From the NCBI RefSeq assembly GCF_030811595.1, contig NZ_JAUSRB010000001.1, forward strand, positions 124,001 to 188,000: a stretch of DNA of 64,000 nt. The letters are read 5' to 3'. Shown piece by piece: positions 9,757 to 17,438 of the stretch. Below the pieces are notes generated by a model that searched no databases, was not told where the DNA came from, and saw nothing but the letters and a program-made list of their open reading frames with translations. Both the position numbers and the translations under genes were made by a program. Position 1 is the first letter of the stretch. The number at the start of each line of letters is the position of its first letter. Origin of the DNA: Streptosporangium brasiliense (GTDB lineage: Bacteria; Actinomycetota; Actinomycetes; Streptosporangiales; Streptosporangiaceae).

Positions 9757-10454
9757 TGCTCCTGCCGCCCCTCCAGCAGCGGATGCTCCAGGCCGTGCTC
9801 CCGGTCTGCGCCCGGTTCGGGCTGGTCCTGGCCGGCGGCTACGCCATGAACGCCCACGGCTTCACCGAGCGTCCCAGCAACGACCTCGACTTCGCCACCG
9901 CCGCCGAGACGCCGCTGTCCGAGGTCGCGGACGGGGTCGCCCGGGCCCTGGCGGAGAGCGGGCTGGAGGTCACCGTGGTCGAGGTCACGCCCCGGATGGG
10001 CCGGCTGGTCGTGAGCGACCCGGTGACCGAGCAGAGCTGCGAGTTCGACCTGCTGCGGGAGGCGTTCCAGCAGCAGCCCGTGATCGTCGGCGACCTGTCC
10101 GTCGTCTCCCTGGACGACGCGGTGGGGCTCAAGATGCGGGCCCTGCACGAACGGAGCCTCGCCCGCGACGTCATCGACATCGCGTCGGTCTCCCACCTGT
10201 ACGGCTTCCGCGACCTGGAGCGCCTGGCCCGCCTGCACAACGAGGAGTTCTCCCTCTCCGAGCTGGTGATGCGGCTGGAGTTCGTCGATCTGATCGCCGA
10301 TGAGGACTTCGAGGCGTACGGGGTCACCGGGGAGCGCATCGCCGAGATCAGGCGCCTGTCCTACGCCTGGGTGGAGGACATCAAGCTCCGCCGGGCCGAC
10401 GAGGGCGACGCCGAACCCGGCGCCGACTACGACGACGTCCCCGCCCCCGACTGA
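9753..10454 (+). CDS. AbiEii/AbiGii-like nucleotidyltransferase
   Basis: 233 residues. LAGGYAMNAHGFTERPSNDLDF matches the GG-x-A-x3-H-x3-R-x-S-x-DLDF signature of the DUF1814/AbiEii nucleotidyltransferase fold (written here as a motif spanning residues 22-43). Further elements are CEFDLLRE, which carries the third acidic residue, and LDDAVGLKMRALHERSLARDVIDIA, typical of the family's second half. AbiEii members act as toxins that modify RNA, but many actinobacterial homologues are uncharacterised. The ATG at 9753 overlaps the upstream gene's stop. Confidence 0.82.
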   Translation: MMLLPPLQQRMLQAVLPVCARFGLVLAGGYAMNAHGFTERPSNDLDFATAAETPLSEVADGVARALAESGLEVTVVEVTPRMGRLVVSDPVTEQSCEFDLLREAFQQQPVIVGDLSVVSLDDAVGLKMRALHERSLARDVIDIASVSHLYGFRDLERLARLHNEEFSLSELVMRLEFVDLIADEDFEAYGVTGERIAEIRRLSYAWVEDIKLRRADEGDAEPGADYDDVPAPD

Positions 10455-10566
10455 CCGCGGCCCCGCGAGGACGCCTGTCACGCCACGGCGGCCGGTCGGG
10501 CCCGAGAGGCATATCCGGCCGCCCGCCGGGCAGTCGACGGTCCTGCCTGCCGAAGGAGTGTGGATC

Positions 10567-10767
10567 GTGAGTCTCGTCGAGAAGCTCAATCTGCGTGAGA
10601 TGAAGGCCAGGGCCAAGCGGAAGCTGGGCAGCCGGACGGGCAACCGCCGGCTGGCGGCCGAGGGGCGGACCGAGGAGGCCGAGGCGAAGCTCCTCAAGAC
10701 CCAGGACGAGATCCTGGACACCGTGGCCGAGATGCGCAGGGAGTACGGCGTCCGCCGCCGCGGCTGA
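10567..10767 (+). CDS. CsbD-like small charged protein
   Basis: 66 residues, strongly basic and helical (KLNLREMKARAKRKLGSRTGNRRLAAEGRTEEAEAKLLKT contains the CsbD-like A-K-x-K-x-x-G...GN...EGR/AEG pattern across residues 6-45). CsbD-type proteins are stress-associated and of unknown mechanism. GTG at 10567 is preceded by GAAGGAG at 8 nt. It stands alone in a roughly 110-bp promoter region after the nucleotidyltransferase gene. The family placement rests on pattern and size only. Confidence 0.65.
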   Translation: MSLVEKLNLREMKARAKRKLGSRTGNRRLAAEGRTEEAEAKLLKTQDEILDTVAEMRREYGVRRRG

Positions 10768-10954
10768 CCCGCCGCGGGCCCCCGGAGGCCGGTGCCCGGC
10801 GGACGTACGGCGAGCCGGTCCGCGCGCCGGGGGCGCCCGGCGCGGAGCGCTCCTCACACCGCCCGGTCGGGCCCCGTACGGCCAGCCCCAGGCCGAGCGC
10901 GACGGCGACGGCGGCGGCGCCGATCAGAGCGCGCCGATTGATCCGGAGCTCCAT
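10694..10954 (-). CDS. Possible small exported or membrane-anchored peptide
   Basis: 86 residues. MELRINRRALIGAAAVAVALGLGLAV looks like a basic n-region followed by a hydrophobic segment, as in a signal or twin-Arg-like leader. The rest is Arg/Gly/Pro-rich with no fold visible, and its 3' end overlaps the convergent CsbD-like gene by 74 bp. It may be the surviving 5' end of a decayed exported-protein gene rather than an intact gene. Confidence 0.3.
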   Translation of the reverse strand: MELRINRRALIGAAAVAVALGLGLAVRGPTGRCEERSAPGAPGARTGSPYVRRAPASGGPRRVSRGGGRRTPCASRPRCPGSRPGS

Positions 10955-11228
10955 GTGTCAGTCGGTCCTTTCGGTCGCCGGCCACGGCTGTGACCGGCCT
11001 GGTGGTGCTGGGGAGGGAAAGGAGCCGGCCGGATTCCCCGCTCCTCCATTCGCCGCCGGGCCGCCTCCGGATTGGCGGATTTTCTGAGCAATGAATCATC
11101 GGTAAATGAGTGGAAATTTCCAGAATTTAGGCTGGTAGGACATAGACGGAACTTGTGTCTGTTTCGCTATAGTCCGGGCATTGCGGGGACCTGAGTGGAT
11201 CGATCCCTTTACTTTTAAAGGCGGGCGA
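10955..11228. promoter_or_regulatory. Upstream region of the ACP-ketosynthase pair
   Basis: Noncoding, with AT content well above the neighbours from about 11060. It contains the perfect 12-bp palindrome TGGAAATTTCCA at 11111-11122 and a TATAGT -10-like hexamer near 11170, and ends with an AAAGGCGGG ribosome site before ATG 11229. This is the likely promoter and a possible operator of the orphan ACP-KS genes. Confidence 0.45.
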
Positions 11229-11477
11229 ATGGCAACCCTCGATTCAGCCACATCCGTAGTCCGGTCCGCGATCGCCGAGGTGCTCAGCGTGCCCAGCGAT
11301 CAGGTCAAGCCCAGCGCCACCATCGCCGACCACCAGATCGACAGCCTGGAATGGGTGGAGATCGCCGTCATCATCGAGGAGAAGCTGGGCATCCAGCTCG
11401 AACCCGGCGACTTCGCGGGCGCGCGGACCGTCGCCGACATGGCCGGGATCCTGCACGCCGCGCTGGCGGCCCGGTGA
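11229..11477 (+). CDS. Acyl carrier protein
   Basis: 82 residues. The 4'-phosphopantetheine attachment serine is Ser39 in DHQIDSLEWVEIAV, the four-helix ACP layout is intact, and the Glu-rich helix 2 (IIEEKLGIQL) is typical of a partner-docking face. The start at 11229 (MATLDSATS) follows AAAGGCGGG. GTGA overlap with the ketosynthase gene shows the two are translationally coupled. This is not the housekeeping fab cluster, since no fabD, fabH or fabG is nearby, so it probably belongs to a specialised acyl chain or secondary product. Confidence 0.92.
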   Translation: MATLDSATSVVRSAIAEVLSVPSDQVKPSATIADHQIDSLEWVEIAVIIEEKLGIQLEPGDFAGARTVADMAGILHAALAAR

Positions 11478-12685
11478 CGCGCGTCGTCGTCACCGGGCTG
11501 GGCGTGAAGAGTCCGGCCGGCAACACCGTCCGGGACGCGTTCGCCACGGTTCTGGCCGGCAAGTCGCTCGCGACCGTGATCCCGGCACTCGCCGAGGAGG
11601 AGACGCCGGTGCCGATCGGGTGCCCGCTGGCCCCTTTCGAGCCGCTGGACTACTTCACCGGACGCGAGCTCAGGACGCTGGACCGCACCTCCCAGATCGG
11701 TCTCGCCGCGGCGGCCGACGCCGTCACCGACGCGGGGGGCCTGCCGGCCGAGGGCTGCGGCGTCTACGTGGGCACCGGCGGCGGCGGGTTCGCCGCGCTG
11801 GAGAGCCTGATCGTGGGCCACACGCTCGGCCGGGAGAAGGTGCCCGTCCACGCCGTGCCGACGCTGATGTCCAGCTCGACGGCCGCGCGCATCGCCATCC
11901 GGTACGGCTACCGCGGCCCCTGCCTGACCTTCAACACGGCCTGCGCCAGCGGGGCCACGGCGATCGGGGAGGCGCTGCGCGCGATCCGCTCCGGGGTGGT
12001 CGGCGCCGCGGTGGCCGGCGGGCTGGACGCGCTGCTGTCCCCGCTGGCCATGTGCGCCTTCGCCCGGGTCGGGGCCCTGTCGGAGCGGATCGGCTCGCCC
12101 GCGGAGGCCTGCCGGCCCTTCGACGGGGACCGGGACGGCTTCGTCATGGGAGAGGGCGCCGCCTTCCTCGTCCTGGAGCGCGCCGACCTCGCCGAGGCCC
12201 GGGGGGCCCGCGTCTACGGTGAGATCGGCGGATACGCGGCCAACTGCGACGCCGCCCACATCGTGGCGCCGCTCAGGGACGGCTCCGTGGCGGCCGACTG
12301 CATGCGCGCCGCCCTGCTCGACGCGGGACTCGCCCCCGATGACATCGGCCACGTCAACGCGCACGGCACCTCCACCCCGCACAACGACAGCGCCGAGGCC
12401 GTCGCCCTGCGCGGCTGCTTCGGCGACCGCACGCCCCCGGTGACCTCCACCAAGGGCGTGACCGGCCATCTGGTCGGCGGCGCCGGGGCGCTGGAGGCGG
12501 TGATCGCGCTGCTGTCGGCCCGCGAGGGCCTCGTCCCCCCGACCGCCAACTTCACCGGCGGCCCCGAGGGCGACCTCATCGACCTCGTCCACGGCGAGCC
12601 CCGCCCCGTCCCCGCGGCCCCGGTCCTGTCCAACTCCTTCGGCTTCGGCGGCAGCAACGCCTGCCTGGTGCTGATCCCCGCCTAG
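11474..12685 (+). CDS. Beta-ketoacyl-ACP synthase II-type ketosynthase
   Basis: 403 residues, FabF-like thiolase fold for decarboxylative Claisen condensation on ACP-bound substrates. The catalytic Cys157 is in FNTACASG, His297 in NAHGTSTPHND, Lys327 and His332 in TKGVTGHLVGGAG, and the C-terminal glycine loop is SFGFGGSNA, so all active-site residues are present. GTG at 11474 overlaps the ACP stop. With only an ACP partner and no ketoreductase, dehydratase or acyltransferase adjacent, it is an orphan KS-ACP pair that must borrow other enzymes or act in an unlinked pathway. Confidence 0.92.
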   Translation: MTRVVVTGLGVKSPAGNTVRDAFATVLAGKSLATVIPALAEEETPVPIGCPLAPFEPLDYFTGRELRTLDRTSQIGLAAAADAVTDAGGLPAEGCGVYVGTGGGGFAALESLIVGHTLGREKVPVHAVPTLMSSSTAARIAIRYGYRGPCLTFNTACASGATAIGEALRAIRSGVVGAAVAGGLDALLSPLAMCAFARVGALSERIGSPAEACRPFDGDRDGFVMGEGAAFLVLERADLAEARGARVYGEIGGYAANCDAAHIVAPLRDGSVAADCMRAALLDAGLAPDDIGHVNAHGTSTPHNDSAEAVALRGCFGDRTPPVTSTKGVTGHLVGGAGALEAVIALLSAREGLVPPTANFTGGPEGDLIDLVHGEPRPVPAAPVLSNSFGFGGSNACLVLIPA

Positions 12686-12710
12686 GTCCCGTCCCGCGGC
12701 CCACCGGCCG

Positions 12711-12850
12711 TTGAGCGCGGCCCGTGCCCGTTGAGCGGCCACCGGCCGTTGAGCGCGGCCCGTGCCCATTGAGTGGGGCCCGTGCCCGTTGAGCGGCCAC
12801 CGGCCGTTGAGCGAGGCCCGTGCCTGTTGAGCGGTCTGTGCCCGTTGCGC
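12711..12850. repeat. Iteron-like TTGAG repeat array, eight copies
   Basis: TTGAG(C/T)G motifs begin at 12711, 12731, 12749, 12769, 12789, 12807 and 12827, with a degenerate TTGCG at 12845. The spacing is 20, 18, 20, 20, 18, 20, 18 bp, an approximate 38-bp higher unit of the form CCGTTGAGC-GCGGCCCGTGCC. All copies are in the same orientation. It follows the ketosynthase stop by about 25 bp. There is no coding signal here. Confidence 0.85.
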
Positions 12851-12970
12851 GGGGCCGTGCCCGTCGGACCCCGCTGAGACTTCGCGCCGCGCGGTCCGGG
12901 TGCGGGCCGCGCTCCGCACGAGCGCGTGAGGCGCTCGGGCCCATGCCGGTTCTCGCCGTGGACCGGTCCG

Positions 12971-13108
12971 GCCGGGTGCTCTTCCGCCGGGGTGGGTGCG
13001 GTGTTCGGCCGGTCCGGCCGGGTCCTCTTCCGCCGGGGTGGGTGCGGTGTTCGGCCAGTTCGGCCGGGTCCTCCTCGGCCAGGCTGACCGGGTCCTCCTC
13101 CGGCGGGG
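12971..13108. repeat. 46-bp tandem repeat
   Basis: GCCGGGT starts at 12971, 13017 and 13063, exactly 46 bp apart. The units contain TCTTCCGCCGGGGTGGG and TGCGGTGTTCGGCC; the third is partial and divergent. It lies in the 740-bp gene-free stretch between the ketosynthase and the ABC exporter. Confidence 0.8.
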
Positions 13109-13157
13109 TGGGCGTGGCGCTCGGCGCTCGGTCGACCACGCGGGATTCTCGCCCCGC

Positions 13158-13207
13158 TCCGCCCCCGAGCCGGGACAGGTGTTCCGCCCCCGAGCCGGGA
13201 CGGATCT
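13158..13207. repeat. 25-bp direct repeat
   Basis: Two units beginning TCCGCCCCCGAGCCGGGAC at 13158 and 13183, with a weaker third copy (CTGAGTCGGGACGGGTGTTCC) ending near 13235. It is the third distinct short repeat family in the same noncoding region. Confidence 0.7.
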
Positions 13208-13277
13208 CCCACCCCTGAGTCGGGACGGGTGTTCCGGAGATCTCACCTAACCCTCAGCACCCCTAGACCCCTTGGCG

Positions 13278-13321
13278 GTCAACTTTGGTTGACATCGACG
13301 ATCACGTCAACCTATGTTGAC
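13278..13321. promoter_or_regulatory. Two perfect operator palindromes upstream of the ABC exporter
   Basis: GTCAAC-TTTG-GTTGAC at 13278-13293 and GTCAAC-CTAT-GTTGAC at 13306-13321 are perfect 6-4-6 inverted repeats whose centres are 28 bp apart. They lie about 105 bp before the exporter start and are almost certainly binding sites for a dimeric repressor (MarR, TetR or similar; inference). No regulator gene is adjacent. Confidence 0.8.
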
Positions 13322-13427
13322 GTCATCGACTTTCGTCTACGGATCCGGACGGGACGCCCGGCGTGGGTCCGTGCGCGGTAGATAGGAAGGACGGCGACCG
13401 GGGGCCGGTCACGTCAGCTCAGAGGAG

Positions 13428-15161
13428 ATGAAATTGCCCGAGACCGCCTCCTGGCGACTCCTGCTCGCCTACGTCCGCCCGCACAGACGGGCCCTGCTCC
13501 TGGGCGGCGTCCTCAGCCTCGTCGGCTCGCTGGCCGGGCTCGCGATGCCGCTGCTGGCGAAGGTGGTCATCGACGCCTTCGGCGAGCAGCGTTCCCTGGT
13601 CGGGCCGGTGCTCGGCCTGACGGCCGCCGTGCTCCTGGGCGCGGGCGTCGGCGCGCTCGGCAGATACGTGCTGGAGCGCATGGGTGAGGGCGTCGTGTTC
13701 TCCGCCCGGCAGAGCCTGGTGGGGCGGATGCTGCGGTTGCGGGTGTCGGAGGTCGACCGGCTCAAGCCCGGCGACCTGCTGTCGCGGGTCACCTCCGACA
13801 CCACGTTGCTGCGGGCGGTGTTCACCGACGGCGTCGTCGAGATGGTCGGCTCGGTGTTCATGCTCCTGGGCGCCGTGGTGATGATGGCGATCATGGATGG
13901 GCTGCTGCTGGTCATCACGCTGGCGGTGCTGGTCCTGGTCGGCTCCCTCGTGGGCCTGGTCATGCCGCGCATCCGGCGGGCCTCGACGCAGGCGCAGGTG
14001 GCGGTGGGCGAGATGGGCGCGGTGCTCGACCGGGTGCTGCAGGCCTTCCGCACGGTCAAGGCCAGCGGCGCCGAGGAGCGCGAGATCGCCACCGTGGGAG
14101 AGGCGGCCCGCGAGGCGCGGGACCGGGGCATCGCGGTCGCCTGGTGGACCTCGATCGCCGGCATCTCCGCCTGGGTCTCCGCGCAGCTCGCCTTCGTGGC
14201 CGTGCTCGGCGTGGGCGGAGCGCGGGTCGCCTCCGGCGCGCTGGAGGTGTCCTCGCTGATCGCCTTCCTGCTCTACCTGTTCTACCTGGTCGCTCCGGTG
14301 GGGCAGCTGGTCCAGGGGTTCACCCAGATGCAGAACGGCCTGGCGGCGGTGAAGCGGATCCGCGAGATCGAGGAGCTGCCGGCCGAGGAGGCGGGCGGCG
14401 CGGCGGGGGAGATCGGCACGGCCCCGGCGGGGGTGACCTTCGAGGAGGTGGCCTTCCGCTACGGCGACGACCGGCCGGTCGTCCATCACGACGTCTCCTT
14501 CGCGGTCCCGGCGGGTGGCATGACCGCGCTCGTCGGCCCGTCGGGGGCCGGCAAGTCCACGGTGTTCGCCCTGCTCGAACGGTTCTACGAGCAGCAGGCC
14601 GGGACGATCACGGTCGACGGCCGCGACATCGGGCAGTGGCCGCTGCGCGAGCTGCGCGCCTCCCTCGGTTACGTCGAGCAGGACGCGCCGGTGCTGGACG
14701 GCACGCTCCGGGAGAACCTGGTCTTCGCCGCGCCGGGTGTGAGCGAGGCCGACATCGGACGGGTGCTCGCGCTGACCCGGCTGGAGGACCTGGTCGCCCG
14801 GCTCCCCGAGGGCCTGGAGACCATGGTCGGTCACCGCGGGATCATGCTCTCCGGCGGTGAGCGCCAGCGGGTGGCCATCGCCCGCGCCCTGCTGCGCCGC
14901 CCCCGGCTGCTCCTGCTCGACGAGGCCACCTCCCAGCTCGACGCGGTCAACGAGCTACGGCTCCGTGAGGTGATCGCCGAGGTGGCGAAGGAGACGACCG
15001 TGCTGGTGATCGCTCACCGCCTGTCCACGGTGACCAGCGCCGACCGGATCGTGGTGATGGAGGCGGGGCGGGTGCGGGCCGTCGGCACCCACCATGAGCT
15101 GCTCGACGACGACGACCTCTACCGCGAGCTCGCCGCCACCCAGTTCCTGCTGCCCACGTAG
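13428..15161 (+). CDS. ABC exporter, fused membrane and ATP-binding domains
   Basis: 577-residue half-transporter of the MsbA/multidrug type that works as a homodimer or heterodimer in the membrane. Six transmembrane helices fill about residues 20-300. The nucleotide-binding domain has Walker A GPSGAGKST near 371, a Q-loop glutamine at YVEQDAP, signature LSGGERQR near 474, Walker B RLLLLDEATSQLD near 494 and the H-loop VIAHRLSTV. ATG at 13428 follows AGAGGAG. It is transcribed alone behind the paired GTCAAC-N4-GTTGAC sites and followed by a strong terminator. The substrate is unknown; drug or lipid export is typical. Confidence 0.93.
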   Translation: MKLPETASWRLLLAYVRPHRRALLLGGVLSLVGSLAGLAMPLLAKVVIDAFGEQRSLVGPVLGLTAAVLLGAGVGALGRYVLERMGEGVVFSARQSLVGRMLRLRVSEVDRLKPGDLLSRVTSDTTLLRAVFTDGVVEMVGSVFMLLGAVVMMAIMDGLLLVITLAVLVLVGSLVGLVMPRIRRASTQAQVAVGEMGAVLDRVLQAFRTVKASGAEEREIATVGEAAREARDRGIAVAWWTSIAGISAWVSAQLAFVAVLGVGGARVASGALEVSSLIAFLLYLFYLVAPVGQLVQGFTQMQNGLAAVKRIREIEELPAEEAGGAAGEIGTAPAGVTFEEVAFRYGDDRPVVHHDVSFAVPAGGMTALVGPSGAGKSTVFALLERFYEQQAGTITVDGRDIGQWPLRELRASLGYVEQDAPVLDGTLRENLVFAAPGVSEADIGRVLALTRLEDLVARLPEGLETMVGHRGIMLSGGERQRVAIARALLRRPRLLLLDEATSQLDAVNELRLREVIAEVAKETTVLVIAHRLSTVTSADRIVVMEAGRVRAVGTHHELLDDDDLYRELAATQFLLPT

Positions 15162-15390
15162 ATCCGAGCTCGGGGCCGGTGTCGCCGGCGGCAAATTCTG
15201 CGGAACGTAACGTAATGATTCGGACACCCGTCCCGCTGACTGGTTGGCCGCCCAGGAAAGCGGGCATCCCGGCCTGTGCGGAGCTTCTCCTTCGCTCGGG
15301 GTGCCTGCCGGGCACCCGCCGTGTCCGGTCTCCGGTCCAGTCCGTGCGGGACGAGGGCCAGGGGAAAGATCGGGCCGGCGACCGGAAAAC

Positions 15391-15423
15391 GGGGCATCCC
15401 GGATGTGCTGCCCGGGATGCCCC
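15391..15423 (+). terminator. Rho-independent-like hairpin after the ABC exporter
   Basis: GGGGCATCCCGG (15391-15402) pairs perfectly with 15412-15423 across a 9-nt loop, followed by CCTCTGTCC. It lies in the 340-bp gap between the exporter and hutU and separates the two transcription units. The part of the gap before it (15162-15390) shows nothing else convincing. Confidence 0.7.
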
Positions 15424-15463
15424 CCTCTGTCCAGGTTGACCGGTAGCCTCCAGGTGACAAATA

Positions 15464-15479
15464 TGAATACATTCATTCA
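15464..15479. promoter_or_regulatory. hutU operator, TGAAT-N6-ATTCA
   Basis: TGAAT-ACATTC-ATTCA at 15464-15479, 22 bp before the hutU start. A TTGACC -35 candidate at 15436-15441 places the site over the -10 and start-point region, a repressor position. The same half-sites with the same spacing recur before the second hut operon at 21998-22013. The neighbouring RpiR-family gene is the best candidate binder (inference). Confidence 0.68.
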
Positions 15480-15501
15480 GTCCTGATGGGGAGGCTCGGT
15501 C

Positions 15502-17157
15502 ATGACCGGCAGCCGGATCGTGCGCGCGCCGCGCGGCACCACGCTCACCGCCAAGGGGTGGCCGCAGGAGGCGGCCCTCCGTATGCTCCAGAACAACCTG
15601 GATCCCGAGGTGGCCGAGCATCCCGAGCAGCTCGTCGTCTACGGCGGATCCGGCAAGGCGGCGCGCGACTGGCGCTCCTTCGACGCGATCACCCGCACCC
15701 TGGCCACGCTGGAGGGGGACGAGACGCTGCTGGTGCAGTCCGGCCGTCCCGTGGGGGTCTTCCGTACGCACGAGTGGGCGCCGCGGGTGCTCATCGCCAA
15801 CTCCAACCTCGTGCCCGACTGGGCCAACTGGGAGGAGTTCCGCCGCCTGGAGGCCGCCGGCCTGACCATGTACGGGCAGATGACCGCCGGCTCCTGGATC
15901 TACATCGGCACCCAGGGCATCCTGCAGGGGACCTACGAGACCTTCGCGGCCGTCGCCGCCAAGCGGTTCGGCGGCTCCCTGGCCGGGACGATCACGCTGA
16001 CCGCCGGGCTCGGCGGCATGGGTGGCGCCCAGCCGCTCGCCGTCACCATGAACGACGGCGTGGTGATCTGCGTCGACTGCGACCCCAGGTCGATCGACCG
16101 ACGCATCGAGCACCGCTACCTGGACGTGCGGGCCAAGGACCTCGACGAGGCGCTGCGCCTGGCCTACGAGGCCCGCGACCAGCGCAGGCCGCTGAGCATC
16201 GGCGTCGAGGCCAACGCGGCCGAGGCCGTGCCCGAGCTGCTCCGCCGGGGCGCCGAGATCGACATCGTCACCGACCAGACATCGGCGCACGACCCGCTGA
16301 TGTACCTGCCGATCGGCGTGGCCTTCGAGGACATGGCCGCCGAGCGGGAGAAGGACCCGGCCGGGTTCACCCGCAAGGCGCGTGAGGCCATGGCCAAGCA
16401 CGTCGAGGCCATGGTCGGCTTCCAGGACGCGGGCGCCGAGGTCTTCGACTACGGCAACTCGATCCGCGGCGAGGCGCAGCTGGCCGGTTACACCCGCGCC
16501 TTCGACTTCCCCGGCTTCGTGCCGGCCTACATCCGGCCGCTGTTCTGCGAGGGCAAGGGCCCCTTCCGCTGGGCGGCGCTGTCCGGATCCGCCGCCGACA
16601 TCGCCAAGACCGACCAGGCGATCCTGGAGCTGTTCCCGGACAACGAGCCGCTGGCCCGGTGGATCCGGATGGCCCGGGAGCGGGTCCACTTCCAGGGTCT
16701 GCCCGCCCGGATCTGCTGGCTCGGCTACGGCGAGCGCCACCTGGCCGGCGAGCGGTTCAACGACATGGTGGCCTCCGGCGAGATCGAGGCCCCGCTGGTG
16801 ATCGGCCGGGACCACCTCGACTGCGGTTCGGTCGCCTCCCCCTACCGGGAGACCGAGGGGATGGCCGACGGCTCCGACGCGATCGCCGACTGGCCGCTGC
16901 TGAACGCCATGCTCAACGTGGCCTCCGGCGCCGCGTGGGTCTCCATCCACCACGGCGGGGGCGTCGGCATCGGCCGTTCCATCCACGCCGGCCAGGTCAC
17001 CGTCGCCGACGGCACCAAGCTCGGCGCCGAGAAGCTCAACAGGGTCCTCACCAACGACCCGGGCATGGGCGTGATCCGCCACGTCGACGCGGGCTACGAC
17101 GGGGCCGTCGAGGTGGCGCGAGAGCGCGGCGTCCGCATCCCGATGCAGGAGTCCTGA
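15502..17157 (+). CDS. hutU: Urocanate hydratase
   Basis: Converts urocanate to imidazolone-5-propionate with bound NAD+, the second step of histidine breakdown. Length 551 is normal. The NAD site [10 protein letters not shown] is at 169-178, and the urocanase signature [14 protein letters not shown] contains the catalytic-region Cys405. [15 protein letters not shown] near the C-terminus is conserved. ATG at 15502 has a GGGGAGG ribosome site. The hutH gene for histidine ammonia-lyase is not in the window; the later steps are encoded at 22.0-25.7 kb. The final codons are the first copy of a short repeat that continues downstream. Confidence 0.97.
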   Translation: MTGSRIVRAPRGTTLTAKGWPQEAALRMLQNNLDPEVAEHPEQLVVYGGSGKAARDWRSFDAITRTLATLEGDETLLVQSGRPVGVFRTHEWAPRVLIANSNLVPDWANWEEFRRLEAAGLTMYGQMTAGSWIYIGTQGILQGTYETFAAVAAKRFGGSLAGTITLTAGLGGMGGAQPLAVTMNDGVVICVDCDPRSIDRRIEHRYLDVRAKDLDEALRLAYEARDQRRPLSIGVEANAAEAVPELLRRGAEIDIVTDQTSAHDPLMYLPIGVAFEDMAAEREKDPAGFTRKAREAMAKHVEAMVGFQDAGAEVFDYGNSIRGEAQLAGYTRAFDFPGFVPAYIRPLFCEGKGPFRWAALSGSAADIAKTDQAILELFPDNEPLARWIRMARERVHFQGLPARICWLGYGERHLAGERFNDMVASGEIEAPLVIGRDHLDCGSVASPYRETEGMADGSDAIADWPLLNAMLNVASGAAWVSIHHGGGVGIGRSIHAGQVTVADGTKLGAEKLNRVLTNDPGMGVIRHVDAGYDGAVEVARERGVRIPMQES

Positions 17158-17262
17158 AAGGCCCGACGCGGGAGTCGCGGAGGGTCTGGTGCGGGTCCTG
17201 AAAGTGGTTCCGGAGGGTCTGATGCGGGAGTCCTGAAAGGCTCGACGTGGGAGTCCTGAAAG
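17151..17262. repeat. Degenerate GTCCTGAAAG repeats spilling out of the hutU stop
   Basis: GTCCTGAAAG occurs at 17151, 17195, 17230 and 17253. The first copy carries the hutU stop codon, and the later ones lie in noncoding DNA. A second motif, GGAGGGTCTG(G/A)TGCGGG, is interleaved near 17179 and 17212. The gap continues to 17438 with GC-rich sequence and the RpiR ribosome site. Confidence 0.7.
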
Positions 17263-17438
17263 GCCCTGACATGGGGTCTCGACGGGCTCCGGCGGGCGGG
17301 TTCCGGAACGGACCCTCTCCCGCCCGCCCCGACGTGCCGGCGGGCAGGTGCGCCGCAGGCGGGCGGGCGGGAGACGGCGGGCGGGAGAGCGGGAGCCGGG
17401 CGGGAATTCCCGCCGACGATCGGGCGGTTGGAGGTGAC

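Noticed and set aside
12711-13207. Possible CRISPR array in the repeat-rich gap
   Set aside because: Units are 18-20, 46 and 25 bp with no unique spacers between identical repeats, and no cas genes are present.
11300-13246. Long minus-strand frame through the ketosynthase and the repeat region
   Set aside because: Opposite a catalytically complete ketosynthase; the remainder is translation of tandem repeats (NGHGP/LNGRW units), which stay open in all frames.
17247-17438. N-terminal extension of the RpiR regulator to an upstream ATG
   Set aside because: The added residues are Arg/Gly/Pro-rich and derive partly from the repeat region. A perfect GGAGGTGA precedes GTG 17439, where the HTH domain begins.
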